64,000 bases of DNA from Buxus sempervirens (taxonomy: Eukaryota; Streptophyta; Magnoliopsida; Buxales; Buxaceae). Below, piece by piece: positions 10,770-21,599 of the stretch. Every line of letters begins with the position of its first letter. The stretch's first letter is position 1. The stretch is from positions 31,601,829 through 31,665,828 of the forward strand of contig OX387187.1 of assembly GCA_947561395.2 (NCBI GenBank). Reading direction: 5' to 3'. The notes beneath the pieces were generated by a model. It had not been told where the DNA came from. It made no database searches and saw only the letters and a list, made by a program, of their open reading frames with translations. Both the position numbers and the translations under genes were made by a program.

Positions 10770-13280
10770 ATTGTGAAGTTCTCGTGGTAATGAAGAGGGA
10801 AAGAAAAAAAAATTGAAATTCAAAATGTTGTTCATGGAAAAAGGGCAAAAAAGAAGGAAAGAAAGTCTTTGTCCTGTATTCAGATACTGCTTTAGAAGCT
10901 ACCCAGGTGGACAGGTCATATCCTTGCTCGATGGTCATGATATGGTTGGATTGCTGGTATACTGTGACTAGGCTATCATGTAACCTGAATTTTGGTCTCT
11001 CTGCAAGATTTTCAGGATCAGTCAAAGGGTTGCTAATGCTACAGCCTTGGTGCACAGGGTTGCATGTTGATAGAAAGTTGGTGGTAAGTACTTAAACGGT
11101 TGATCTAAGGCTGCCTTTGGGATTATTTAATTAAGTGTTTTTTTCTGGCCTTTAGCTTAATAAAGCACTTTTTAAAAGTTAAAATCTTGTTTGGTTATCT
11201 AAAATGGATAAGTAATTATCCATAAGGAGTAGTAGAGAGAACTACCCATACGGAGAAGACCCTCTAGCTTTTCCTTCCACTTACGCGGGAAGATTTTGCG
11301 TATCAACGTATTCGATCGTAACGATTTCCATCTTTTTCTTCACTTCCTCTGTCTTCTGCTCTTTCTCTTCTTCCCATTAACCACTGGCACGCCTTCCGCT
11401 TTCAGTTCCTCTGTCTTCCGCTCCCAAGTCTCTTCCTCCCATCAAAGTTTCTCAGTGAACCTGCAAATCGACGAGTTCTGATTCTTCGACCATCAACAAG
11501 AAATACAGCCATGTGAAGGAAGAAGGCTCACACCTTTCAGGACAGAAGCAAAGGCTTGGTCTCTGTCTAAAGCCTTTAAGAGCGTCTACTGTTTGCTTTT
11601 GTCACGAGGGTTTAAATCCTCGTCATGGTTCTGATCAGTTCTCAAGTTTCCTACGCCGGACCTCTGAATGGGTTCGGCCTAGGAAACATCGTCGCATTAG
11701 AGCCAAGCCTTTGAAATTGTCGTTTCAGTGAGCACAGGAGGTAGGTATGCTTCACTTAAGAGTTGCCGCTAAAGCCAAGTAACTTGGTATTGCCAATTGC
11801 AAGGAAGAAGGTTCACACGCCCAGAAATACAGCCATGTGAAGAGTCGGTCTTTAAAGGATCTCTTCGTTAATTAGAAATCACATTCTTAGCTGCAGGAAG
11901 GTGGAATGTCAACTCAATGAGATTCTAAAGGTTGATAATGATGTCAAACTGATGCCTGGTTATAAAGGAAACGGTATATGGTTTACATTCTTGACTAGTG
12001 GTCTCACTATTATGGTCAATTAGGCCTTTCATCTTCTTATAGGATCATGGTGTACTTCAACAAAATGTGTGGCCTTATTGCAACATCTCCTTGTGATTTA
12101 GCTGGAAAAATACGCCGCAATTTAGGATATCTACACTTACGTATCTCTGTCTTCTATATGTTTGGTAACTGGTTATTGTATTCTTTGTCGTCATTAAAAA
12201 TCTAAACATTGCTAGAACACCTACATTAATATATGCAAATCAAAGGTAAAATTTTGAAAGTCTGCATTTGAATGTAGAGGGAATGCATAAAAAGTAAGGC
12301 GTCATTTGTTGTTCATTTTGGGAAGTTATTTCAAGGCTTGGAATGAGTTTCGAAGGTTAGAATGAATTTGAGGGGTTAAATGGGTGCTTCGTTCAATTTA
12401 GGAAATGAGTTTTAAAAGATAGACTACAATCTAGAATCACCCCAAGACTCATTTCTCCAGGATATACTTCTTGAAAGATGTTTTAAAGACTCCTTTATAT
12501 CACAATGACAGACTTGTCTTTTATGAAAACTTCTTTTAAGTCAAAATAATGGCAAACTTATTATATTTGGAAGCTTTAGGAGAATCAATTATTCTTCACC
12601 AAACATCAAATCTAACATTTCCCTATTCTAGAACTCATTTGGAAAACCCAAATTGAATGCCGAAAGAGGCCGAACTTTCTTGAATTCTGTGTTTTGGGCA
12701 TTAATACAGGTGGTTTGCAATAAAATCGAACCAAATAGTGTTCCGATTCGAACAAGTGCACGGGAGACTATATCAGCTGGTCCTTCATGCTAGAACATTT
12801 GCTGGTCCAACAATAGAGGGTGTGTACGCATAAGCTTCATGCACTTATGTAAATATTTATTTCACTGTTGGACTAGCAAATCTTTTGAGCTTAAGCAGAA
12901 GGCCGTTCTGACTCCCTGCACCCGCAGGGATGCTGGCACACGCACATGGCACGCTATCCTTTTTGGAATTTAAGAAACCAAAAACCATAAGTGGGGGCGC
13001 GCCAACCTTACACATATTTCCAAACTCTTGAGGGTAAGAAATTGTACAGGTGGCTAAGGAATCAAACCGCACTGCAAGCCGGTCAAATCAGTCCAGGAAG
13101 CCATATTTGAAAAGAGTAATGATTTCAGATATTTGCCGACTTAGTCTCATGCTGACACGTGATGACTTGACTTAGTACAGACGGCACCCTCGTCGACCAA
13201 TGAAGATGGGCCAAGTCACATAAAGACGGTGAAAAAGCTTACAACGGACAGATTCTACGGCATGTGGGACCCACCGAACC
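10770..13280. other. Spacer with repeat fragments
   Basis: No gene recognised. A minus-strand open stretch at about 10860-11055 encodes plausible globular sequence and is listed separately. The text AGAAATACAGCCATGTGAAG occurs at about 11499 and 11824, each next to a GGAAGAAGGYTCACAC block, so there are two copies of a local repeat. An imperfect hairpin at about 12797-12883 pairs TTTGCTGGTCCAACA with TGTTGGACTAGCAAA. The rest is featureless AT-rich DNA. Confidence 0.5.
10860..11055 (-). other. Unrecognised coding-like segment
   Basis: The minus strand is open and reads GCSISNPLTDPENLAERPKF followed by RLHDSLVTVYQQSNHIMTIE and GYDLSTWVASKAVSEYRTKT. The composition resembles a real exon, unlike the Phe/Ser-rich readthrough that follows. 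I do not recognise the family. It could be a captured or decayed gene fragment; it abuts the hAT MITE and its 48-bp repeats. No convincing start or splice sites are visible. Confidence 0.25.
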
Positions 13281-13288
13281 CTACTAAC

Positions 13289-13859
13289 TAGGGGTGGCAA
13301 CGGGTCGAATCCGGTACGGATCTAGCAGGATCCGAATCCGATCCGAAAATAATTATCCGAGATCCGAATCCGATCCGATATCCGACGGATCTTTAATACC
13401 TATATCCGAATCCGAAATTCAAAAAATATTCGAAATCCGAATTCGATCCGATATCCGATTCGAAATCCGAGTTTGAACCCGAAATCCGAATTCGAATCCG
13501 AAATCCGAATTCGAACCTGTAAAAATCCGAATTTACCTGTAAAGAGAGTGAGTTGATCGATCGATTTGGGTGAGTTTGGGCAATAGGTTTTTAGATTTTA
13601 CTTTTAATTTAGGGTCAAACCATGGTTTAACTTAGATTGAACCATGGTCTGGGACTCTGGGCTAAGTTTATATATATTGTAAATATATTTTCGGTTCGGA
13701 TCTTTTTCGGATCGGATACATATATATCCGAATCCGGATCCGAAAATTTTCGGATCCGAAATTCGAGATCCGTATCCGATCCGCGGATCTTATTCCTATA
13801 TCCGAATTCGGGATTTTCGGGTCGGATTCGGATATATATCCGACCCATTGCCAGCCCTA
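13289..13859. mobile_element. hAT-type MITE 2 (571 bp)
   Basis: Termini TAGGGGTGGCAA and TTGCCAGCCCTA, flanked by the perfect 8-bp duplication CTACTAAC (13281-13288 and 13860-13867). Both subterminal regions are dense with GATCCGAATCCGATCCG-like repeats in opposite orientation. The centre is short and non-coding. The ends belong to the same group as MITEs 1, 3 and 4, but the subterminal motif is different. Confidence 0.9.
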
Positions 13860-13867
13860 CTACTAAC

Positions 13868-14920
13868 TACATTCAAACCTAATTCATGTGAAACTGAAAG
13901 CGAAATGCCAAAGACCTCCATTTGTTAATATCTCTACTTACCATCCATTTGTATCTCTGATCTTTTCTGTCTTGATCTCATGAGAGATTGAGACTAGAGT
14001 TTAAAATGGAAAAAAAACCAATAAGAAAGTCTTGTGATCTAAGCAATCTCATGGCCCCTATGTTTTAAGAATAACTGCTACGATGATGATGACGATAACG
14101 ATGATGATGATGATGATGGTGATGATAGAGATTTTAATAAAAATTAAAAATGCCCATACTTATAAAATTCATGAAAAAATCATGAATAGGAAGGTTAGAT
14201 GGTTTTCAACAATATTTTCTAAAATTTTTGGTTTAATTTTAAAATCTAATTAAATCAAAGTTATGAAATTGTTTACGCCGTACGTTCAAAAAGATATGAT
14301 CAAAACCATTTGATTAAGTTCATTATATGTATGATGAGTTCAAATCCTTCTTAATTATACTCTAATTTGATTGTGCATTAGCAACTAATTTGGAGAGACC
14401 CAATTGGCCCAAATGTTCATTTGCAAGTAATGATTCTTTAATTTTTTTTAAATTTCTTCCCAAATGACTTCTAAACACAAGTAAGGGAACCTTCTTATTT
14501 CTTTATTTTCTTAATTTGTGAAATTTGAAATGTAAACCATATGCTTTAAATGCTTTCAAAAAGGAAAAAGTCAACACACCAGTAGCTTTCATGTGCTGAA
14601 AAATCTCAAAACAAAGGAACCAGTTACCTAGTTGAGCTGGTGAAGTCTTTATGTTGATCGGAAGAGTTGCACCTAATATTGAGGTTAACCAATCTAAAGT
14701 AGAAGTCCAGTTTGAAAAAATCTAAGTAGATAAAACAAAAATATAGCTTTAGTAGTATCACTTCTAATAAATCTCATCACAATTATTAAAGAGTTATTCA
14801 TGACTAATAGGTGGGAGATTTCTAATAAAAGAAATGTTCCCTCACTCTCTCCTGTGTTCGCCACGTGTTGTGTGGGCATGTTTGAACTCTTCCGAGTTCA
14901 GAAGATACGAGATGTTTCAT
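13868..14920. other. Spacer
   Basis: AT-rich sequence with a (GAT)n-type microsatellite at about 14080-14130. No gene or recognisable element. Confidence 0.5.
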
Positions 14921-15145
14921 CCCTGGGATGACATCTGCTGTTATTTTATACTGCATTAGTTATTGCTGTTGGAGTTAGATGCAGCCATGTGGAGAATCTG
15001 ATGGGTAGCGTTTTTTTTAAGTAGGTCCCACATGAAACATCTATATCAAAGAAAAACACATTATTCGTCAATGCTCTACAAGGCAACATCTGACTCTAGC
15101 AGCAGTAACCAATGCTGTATAAAACAGCAATAGGTTTCATCCCAA
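14921..15145. mobile_element. Foldback MITE of about 225 bp
   Basis: The left half (GGGATGACATCTGCTGTTAT, then TTATACTGCATTAGTTATTG) is the diverged reverse complement of the right half (read on the minus strand: GGGATGAAACCTATTGCTGT, then TTATACAGCATTGGTTACTG). The whole element can therefore fold into one long imperfect hairpin. Target-site duplication is not clear, and the family is not assigned. Confidence 0.7.
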
Positions 15146-15454
15146 ACCGTGGGCACTAGCCTCCAAAGAAGATTGCTCTTCTTTATGACTATAACCTCCA
15201 CGTGTTAAAAACCTATTTGGCGATTTATTGCTAGTGTAAATAGGAACATAAAACGATTTTTGTATCTATCTTACATGATCACCACTTTTCATGTATTAAA
15301 CTTCTTATTTTAGTGTTTTTGGTAATTTGTCTATTATTTGGTTGACTTACTCTGCCGAACGACTTAAATTTCTATGTTGTTATTTCTTGTCTTGCTTTTC
15401 TCAATTTTACTGTTCAAGTTTCACGATTCTCAGCAGACTTATAAACCACAATCC

Positions 15455-15808
15455 TTTTTTTATTGGTTAAATTGGTTTTTAATGTCACTTTTTCAAAAAA
15501 ATTCAGATTCAGTTGCTAAATTCTTGATAATTGAGAACCAATGTCATTTTACTATTTATGAAGCATTCCTTCCCAAAATGCCCTCAAAAGACTTTGAAAC
15601 GTCGCTTGTAAAAAAATGATTAAAAAGGTTTTCAAAGTATTTTGAGGGTATTTTGAAAAGAAATGTTTGGTGAACAGTAAAATGAAACTGATTTTTAATT
15701 ATTTCAAAAAAGTAACACTAAATCTCAATTATCAAGAATTTGGCGACTGAATCTGAATTATTTTAAAAAAGTGACACTAGAACCCAATTTCCCCTTTTTA
15801 TTGGATTC
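15455..15808. mobile_element. Foldback MITE of about 350 bp
   Basis: Near-complete inverted repeat. The outer arms contain ATTCAGATTCAGTTGCTAAA and, on the other strand, ATTCAGATTCAGTCGCCAAA. The inner arms contain TCATTTTACTATTTATGAAG and TCATTTTACTGTTCACCAAA, then CCCTCAAAA on both. The arms meet near 15610 with a short AT-rich loop. No open reading frame; exact ends uncertain. Confidence 0.8.
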
Positions 15809-15883
15809 TTACCAAAAAAAAAAAAAAAAAATCTAGATTCGTTAGGGAGTCGGTATATCCATTCACCCACCTAACAACAAATA

Positions 15884-15923
<40 letters not shown>

Positions 15924-17425
15924 CTGTGCGAGTATTAACTGAGACAGCGTATGTGTGTGTTTGTGTATCTATCAGTATTTTTTTTATTGGGTTATTACAA
16001 GAAAAACTCTAAGCTATGCAGTTGGGATGTCCATTCTTCTACCTAATAACAAACACCATTAAATTAAATTAAATTAAACATGCACAATAATAAGGATTTT
16101 ATATTACAGCTGTTCTTAACATTTTTTATTAAACAAATTAACAGCTACGTATATCCTTCGTTAACTAAAGAGTTAGTATAGCGGCTGCTTTTTAGTTAAA
16201 TGAGCACATCCCTCTCAATGGCATGCATGGTTTGGACCACCACTTCAATCAGAAACAAAAGATGACAAAAATTGGAACAGTGGGACATTGAAATTTTAAC
16301 GGCCCTTTTAACGGAACAAAGAGTTTGTTGGTTAGTTTTTGACAAAGAGCAAGTTATTTGCAAATGAACAATGATATGTAGGTTACATAAGAGGAAGCTA
16401 AGGCATTGCTTAGCTGACCTTTTCAACTATATTATGATGGATATAGAGACATAGAGCCTGTAAATTTCTAATCATAATCAACATAGGGTGTTTTCTTTTT
16501 CTTCTTCCTTTTTCTTTATTCATTTTTTTAATATCTTTACAGGCTTTGTCGGCTTGTCACATAATCGATATTAACGGCAACTTGAACGACTCATGACATC
16601 TTAACTTAAGGCAAGCTATCAATCACATTTCCTTTGATTTGATGAGGGCAAGTTTTGAACTCAGACTCTGAATATGAATATTATAAGACTTAAACAGTTT
16701 TTCAATTGGTACCCTCAACAGCAAGATTTCTCATCTTTGGTAAGGTTATCTTTGAAAACAAATAGAAAACAAGGTCGTCTAGAAGAGTTTTATGTTTGTA
16801 TTTTTATTCTTTCCTAAGAATGATGATGGAGGTAATTCCTTGATGTTTGCACACTTTGACATTAATTGTAGGAGTCTAGGAGATATATTTTAGTAGAGAA
16901 GAAATTAATTTGGAGGTAAGAAGTGATTAAAGTTTTTAATGTAAGTTAATTAAATTGGAGAGATAAGACCCATCTTATTAACCTCATCTTGGATAATTTA
17001 TTTGGTTTCAATTTGGTAATTTGATGGAAAGAACTTACAGAACCACTTGATCATATCAACCAATTCACTTATAATTTAACAAAATTATTCTTTATTTAAG
17101 GTCATATGGACTGGTTTATTTTCATATCTTAAAAAAAAATTTTTTTTATATCAAAACTGAGTACTTGGTGAATCAAATGAAAAAGGAATTCAAAGTGAAT
17201 GATGAGGGGAACCAAGCTAAGCAAGCAAGATGCCTAAAACACTCCTTAATCACTCCTTAAGCTCATAATCGAACATCTAAATCATTACTTTCAAACACTC
17301 CTTAATCTCATAATTGAACATCTAAAACATTACTTTCTTGTTACATATGAAGCACAGTCATTAATTATTGTTCAAAGAAAGCAAGGACAGGTAATCTCCA
17401 ATCACTGGTCTGTTGCATGCCGATT
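15809..17425. other. Spacer with (TA)n and short repeats
   Basis: A (TA)n tract lies at about 15889-15920 between two diverged direct copies of a block ending in CCACCTAACAACAAATACCA / CTACCTAATAACAAACACCA. A tandem pair of about 55 bp (CACTCCTTAA plus TCATAATYGAACATCTAAA) lies at about 17240-17335. No gene recognised. Confidence 0.5.
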
Positions 17426-17433
17426 GTAATGGT

Positions 17434-17786
17434 TAGGTACACACGGCAATGGGGTGGGTTAAATAGGTAACCTGCACTAATGGTTACGGTTTGGTATTAC
17501 AAAAATCGGGTTAGGTTTAGCCCAACCCGCTCAACCCCGCCCACGATCTTAGTTTATCAAAATATCATTTTAATATATATCATATACAAAAAATATATAT
17601 TCAATGAATAAATATATTATTAGTTGATATATTCTCTTAGAAAACATATAAATTTTTTTTTTTTTTTTTGCATTTTCTAATACAAGTGGGTCACCCCCAA
17701 CTGTCTTGTTACGAACCCAATATGGGCGGGTTAGAGTTTGATATTAATTAGCTAAACCCCTTGAACCTGCCCCATTGCCATCCCTA
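17434..17786. mobile_element. hAT-type MITE 3 (353 bp), degraded
   Basis: The right end is TTGCCATCCCTA and the left end TAGGTACACACGGCAA is diverged. It is flanked by GTAATGGT and GTAATGAT, an 8-bp duplication with one change. Subterminal GGGTTAGG/AACCCG motifs resemble MITE 1; the core is AT-rich. Confidence 0.7.
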
Positions 17787-18151
17787 GTAATGATGATCTT
17801 AGAAATGCTTCTCTTTGATCGGAGAAGCGATTGCATGCTGAAGTAATAAGTTAAACCAGAATATCAAGGAATTCATTTTCCTATACAAGAGTTTCACTTC
17901 ACCTTCTTATTATTTCAACTTTCGGCAGGGCCATTTTTTGATGCTTTTCCGCTTTTTACTTTTCAAGTTTGCACCAAAATCAAATGAGAATCTATCTAGA
18001 AGGTGGCTCAAATCCAAAAATCATGTTCAATCTTGGACTATCTTTAGAATGGACCTTTTGGAAGCTAAGAATGAAAAGGGTCCTCTTAGAAAACCATGAC
18101 CCAAGGCCGCCCCAAACCCTAAAAGACGAAAACATAGGTCAGCCTATTGTC

Positions 18152-18639
18152 TAGGAATGGCAACGGTTCGGTTAAACCCGACAAACCGAACCAAACTGAA
18201 CCTATTAGGATCGGTTTTGGGTCTTTAATAGTCGATTAATTTGGTTTAGTTACGGTTTTACAGTAAAACCGAACTGAGACCAAACCGACTACATACAATA
18301 TGCATAAGTTTTGAATAGTTCTGATGAGACATAAGCTTTGAATAGTTACTGAAACAAAAAAAAAATTCAATTTTATTTTATTTCTCATTGTACTTCTATG
18401 GAATGAATTCTTTTGGTACAGTTTTTCATTAGCACATCACTGTGCGGATATGGTAAAATAATAAAAATTTAATCTATATGAAGTTCCAAAAAGGAAAAAT
18501 GATTCGGTAACGGTTTTAAGAATATGAAAATTAAACGATTTTGGTTTTATAAGTAATCCGCAAAGGTTATGGTTTGATTATGATTTTTACTATAAACTTG
18601 TCGGTTCGGTTATAGTTTTTGGAACCGTTGCCATCGCTA
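18152..18639. mobile_element. hAT-type MITE 4 (488 bp)
   Basis: Termini TAGGAATGGCAACGG and CCGTTGCCATCGCTA are flanked by CTATTGTC and CTAGCGTC (6 of 8 matching). Subterminal CGGTTCGGTT and AACCGAACC repeats occur on both sides. No coding capacity. Confidence 0.75.
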
Positions 18640-18647
18640 CTAGCGTC

Positions 18648-19460
18648 GCTTTTGCATAATTAGGTTCTTAACTTACATACATCTTCATTCTCTTCCACAC
18701 AAAGAAAAAGAAAAATAAAAACAAAAACATGGGACCATCTGGGGGGTAAATAGGTCTTTCCACATCTGTTAAAGGGCTCCTTGGACTACCTTAAATGTGC
18801 GCCGAATGGCCCGAATCTCTACCCTAATTAATTGTTTCCGTTGTAGGCGCATGCACACCTAACCCTAATGTACTTTGTTACATCCTATAAATGGGGTCAG
18901 ACCAAGAAAATTTGCCACGTGTACAGAAAAAGCAAACGCGTAGGAGTCGAGTTGTACCTGCGTCGCATATCATCTTTCTTTCTTTCTTCGGAGTTTCTCA
19001 ACAGGGAAGAGAGCGTGAGGCCATAAATTGCCACCGTGGCTCTGGTCACGCCGCCGTTAGTCTCGGACGCGGTTTTTGAAACTTTCTTCCTTTTCTACCG
19101 TTAAGGACACACGGTTTTACCTTTCCCTAAATGCCCTTCTTTCACCGGAGAAATTACAATAAAGACCACAATCTTTTCGTGACTGAAATACCCAACTTCA
19201 ATTGACCATAAATAACCCCTCGTCCACGAAATCAGATCTTTTCTGAGTTTTTTAAATTTTTTAGTCAATTCAAATCTCTAAGAATGAGCTGCAAAATGAC
19301 AAGAAAGTCCCTTGATATGAATGGTTATTAAATACTTCCCAAACGTAAACACGCTTTATTTGGTATTCCCGTTGTTTAGTGAAGGAACAAGGGTGTTTTA
19401 GTCCAATAGGAATTCGATCGTCGTTTCTTCTCCTTGAAAGCCTCCTTCGGTGTTTTCTTG
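18648..19460. other. Spacer upstream of XTH
   Basis: No gene recognised. This should hold the XTH promoter; the short ORFs here lack protein-like sequence. Confidence 0.4.
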
Positions 19461-19466
19461 CGTCGG

Positions 19467-19475
19467 TATATAAAA
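19467..19475 (+). promoter_or_regulatory. TATA box of the XTH gene
   Basis: TATATAAAA lies 62-70 bp upstream of the XTH start codon and is followed by a GA-rich leader, a normal plant core-promoter arrangement. Assignment is by position only. Confidence 0.6.
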
Positions 19476-19536
19476 ACTTGCAGAGAAAGAAACGGAGAAG
19501 AGGAGAGAGAGACAAAGAAGACGAAGAAGAAGGAAA

Positions 19537-21475
19537 ATGGATCGTTTACGTTCTCGTTCTAAGCCGACGTTATCGTTGAAGCTATTACAGCTCTCTCTCC
19601 TCCTCTCTATCGCCTGTGTCGCCAACGCAGCGTTTAACGTCACCACCATCTCATTCGACCAAGGTTTTTCCCCTCTATTCGGCGACGGAAATCTCGTCCG
19701 GTCATCGGACGGAAAGAGCGTCCGTATCCTCCTCGATCGTTTCACAGGTACAACAATCAAAACCCAGATTAAAAAAGGGCAAAAATGAAGAGGGAATTCT
19801 GGGTTTTTTTTCTCTTATATATATATTATTCTTCTTCAATTTTTTGCGGTTGTTTCGGTTATTATCGTTAACGGTGTATGCTTCAGGGTCTGGTTTCATA
19901 TCATCCAGTCTCCACCACCATGGATTCTTCAGCGCCAAAATCAAATTGCCGTCCGATTACACGGCGGGCATCGTAGTTGCCTTCTATGTGAGTGTGTATA
20001 TATATATAATTCATATATGTGCATGTATATATTCTGAATTCTCCATTGATGATAACGTCGTTCTTGTCGTCTTTGATTGCTAAAACATCGTTTTTGGATT
20101 AGCTTTCGAATGGGGATATTTTTGAGAAGACTCATGACGAACTGGATTTTGAGTTTCTGGGGAACATTAAAGGGAAGGAATGGAGGTTCCAGACGAACGT
20201 TTATGGAAACGGAAGCACGAGTCGAGGAAGGGAGGAGAGATACCATCTCTGGTTCGATCCATCCAAAGAGTTTCACCGTTACAGCATCCTTTGGACCGCC
20301 AACAACGTCATGTAAGCACTCATCAAAACTTCTTCTCTCACGGGCACTAATTCTAATCAAACAAAAGAAAAAATAGAACAGAGAGAAAGAGAGAACTGTT
20401 CTTCTGGAAAACGGGCACTAATTCTAATCTAATCAAAACTTGTTAATAATTTTATTCTTCTTTTCCTCATTTTTCAGTCATTCAATTGACAATATCTCTT
20501 TTTCTGTTCTTTAATTAAATTGAGAATTCTATCTCTTTCTCTCTCTCCCCCGTCTCTCTCTCTCCTCTGTGTGTAAAATATCATTTTTCTAAATATATCG
20601 TACCACTTTTCCTTATTTCGTTGTAGTGAGTTAAGAAATTATTTATGGGAGCCCCCTTTGAACTGATCAACCATGAGCCGGTCTCTTAATTACCTTGCTT
20701 TATTACCTTCCTTCTTTAGAAAAGCTAGTCGAAACCCGTAAACCTAAACCCTAACCAAACTCGTCTATTGAACACTAAATTGTGAACGCAGAATCTAATT
20801 TGATTAGACCATAGCCCTAACAGACTTAGAATCCAAACATACAAAACAACCTTAATTAGTTGCATATATGCCCCATTATGGTTTATGTTAGAAAATATCA
20901 TATATACATAATTTAATTAAGTTGTTTAATATTATTTTCTTTTATTCATCCACAGCTTCTACGTCGACGAGGTTCCGATCAGGGAGGTGGCACGCAGCGA
21001 CGCGATGGGCGGTGACTTCCCATCGAAGCCAATGTCCCTATACGCCACCATCTGGGATGCCTCCAATTGGGCAACTTCCGGTGGCAAGTACAAGGTGAAC
21101 TACAAGTATGCACCCTTTATTTCTGAATTTTCCGACCTGGTCCTCCATGGCTGCGCTGTCGACCCAATACAACAGGTACCGGCTTCAAAGTGCTCCGACA
21201 AGGATGCCCAATTGGAGAGTGCCGACTACGCTGTAATCACACCTGAGCGGCGCGCAGCCATGCAGAAGTTCCGACAGAAATACGTGTACTACTCTTACTG
21301 TTATGATACTCTACGGTACCCCATCCCACCACCGGAATGCGTCCTAGTTCCGGCTGAGAAGCGGAGGTTCAAGGATTCCGGAAGGTTGAAGTTCAGCGGG
21401 AACCACCACCGTCATTCAAAGCGGCGGAGCAGGATTCCGGGAGCCACCAGCTCTGACCACCAGGCCGCTATGTGA
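19537..21475 (+). CDS. Xyloglucan endotransglucosylase/hydrolase, group III (XTH27/28-like)
   Basis: Cell-wall GH16 enzyme that cuts and rejoins xyloglucan chains. Exons are 19537-19747, 19887-19987, 20103-20311 and 20956-21475 (TGA); all junctions are GT-AG and in frame, giving 346 aa. The N-terminus has a basic stretch and a hydrophobic signal (LLQLSLLLSIACVANA, about 17-32). The active site HDELDFEFLG spans 115-124, with Glu117 as nucleophile and Glu121 as acid/base; Leu replaces the commoner Ile at 118. A potential N-glycosylation site, Asn140-Gly-Ser, follows it. The XET C-terminal domain with its Cys residues (HGCAVDP, SKCSDKD, YSYCYDTLRYP, PECVLVP) is complete. A strongly basic tail rich in His, Arg and Lys (SGNHHRHSKRRSRIPG) follows, as in group III-B members. 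XTH versus strict hydrolase activity cannot be told from sequence. Confidence 0.95.
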
Positions 21476-21583
21476 TGTGTTTGACATGTAAATGTGGATG
21501 AAAGTGGCATTGATTATTTGGTTTTCTTTATTTTCCATTTTTCTTCTTTTGTTTTTTGTGATATATATAAAGTGAAATATATG

Positions 21584-21589
21584 AATAAA
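21584..21589 (+). terminator. Polyadenylation signal of the XTH gene
   Basis: Canonical AATAAA 109 bp after the stop codon, in an AT-rich 3' UTR. Confidence 0.6.
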
Positions 21590-21599
21590 ATTGAATTTG

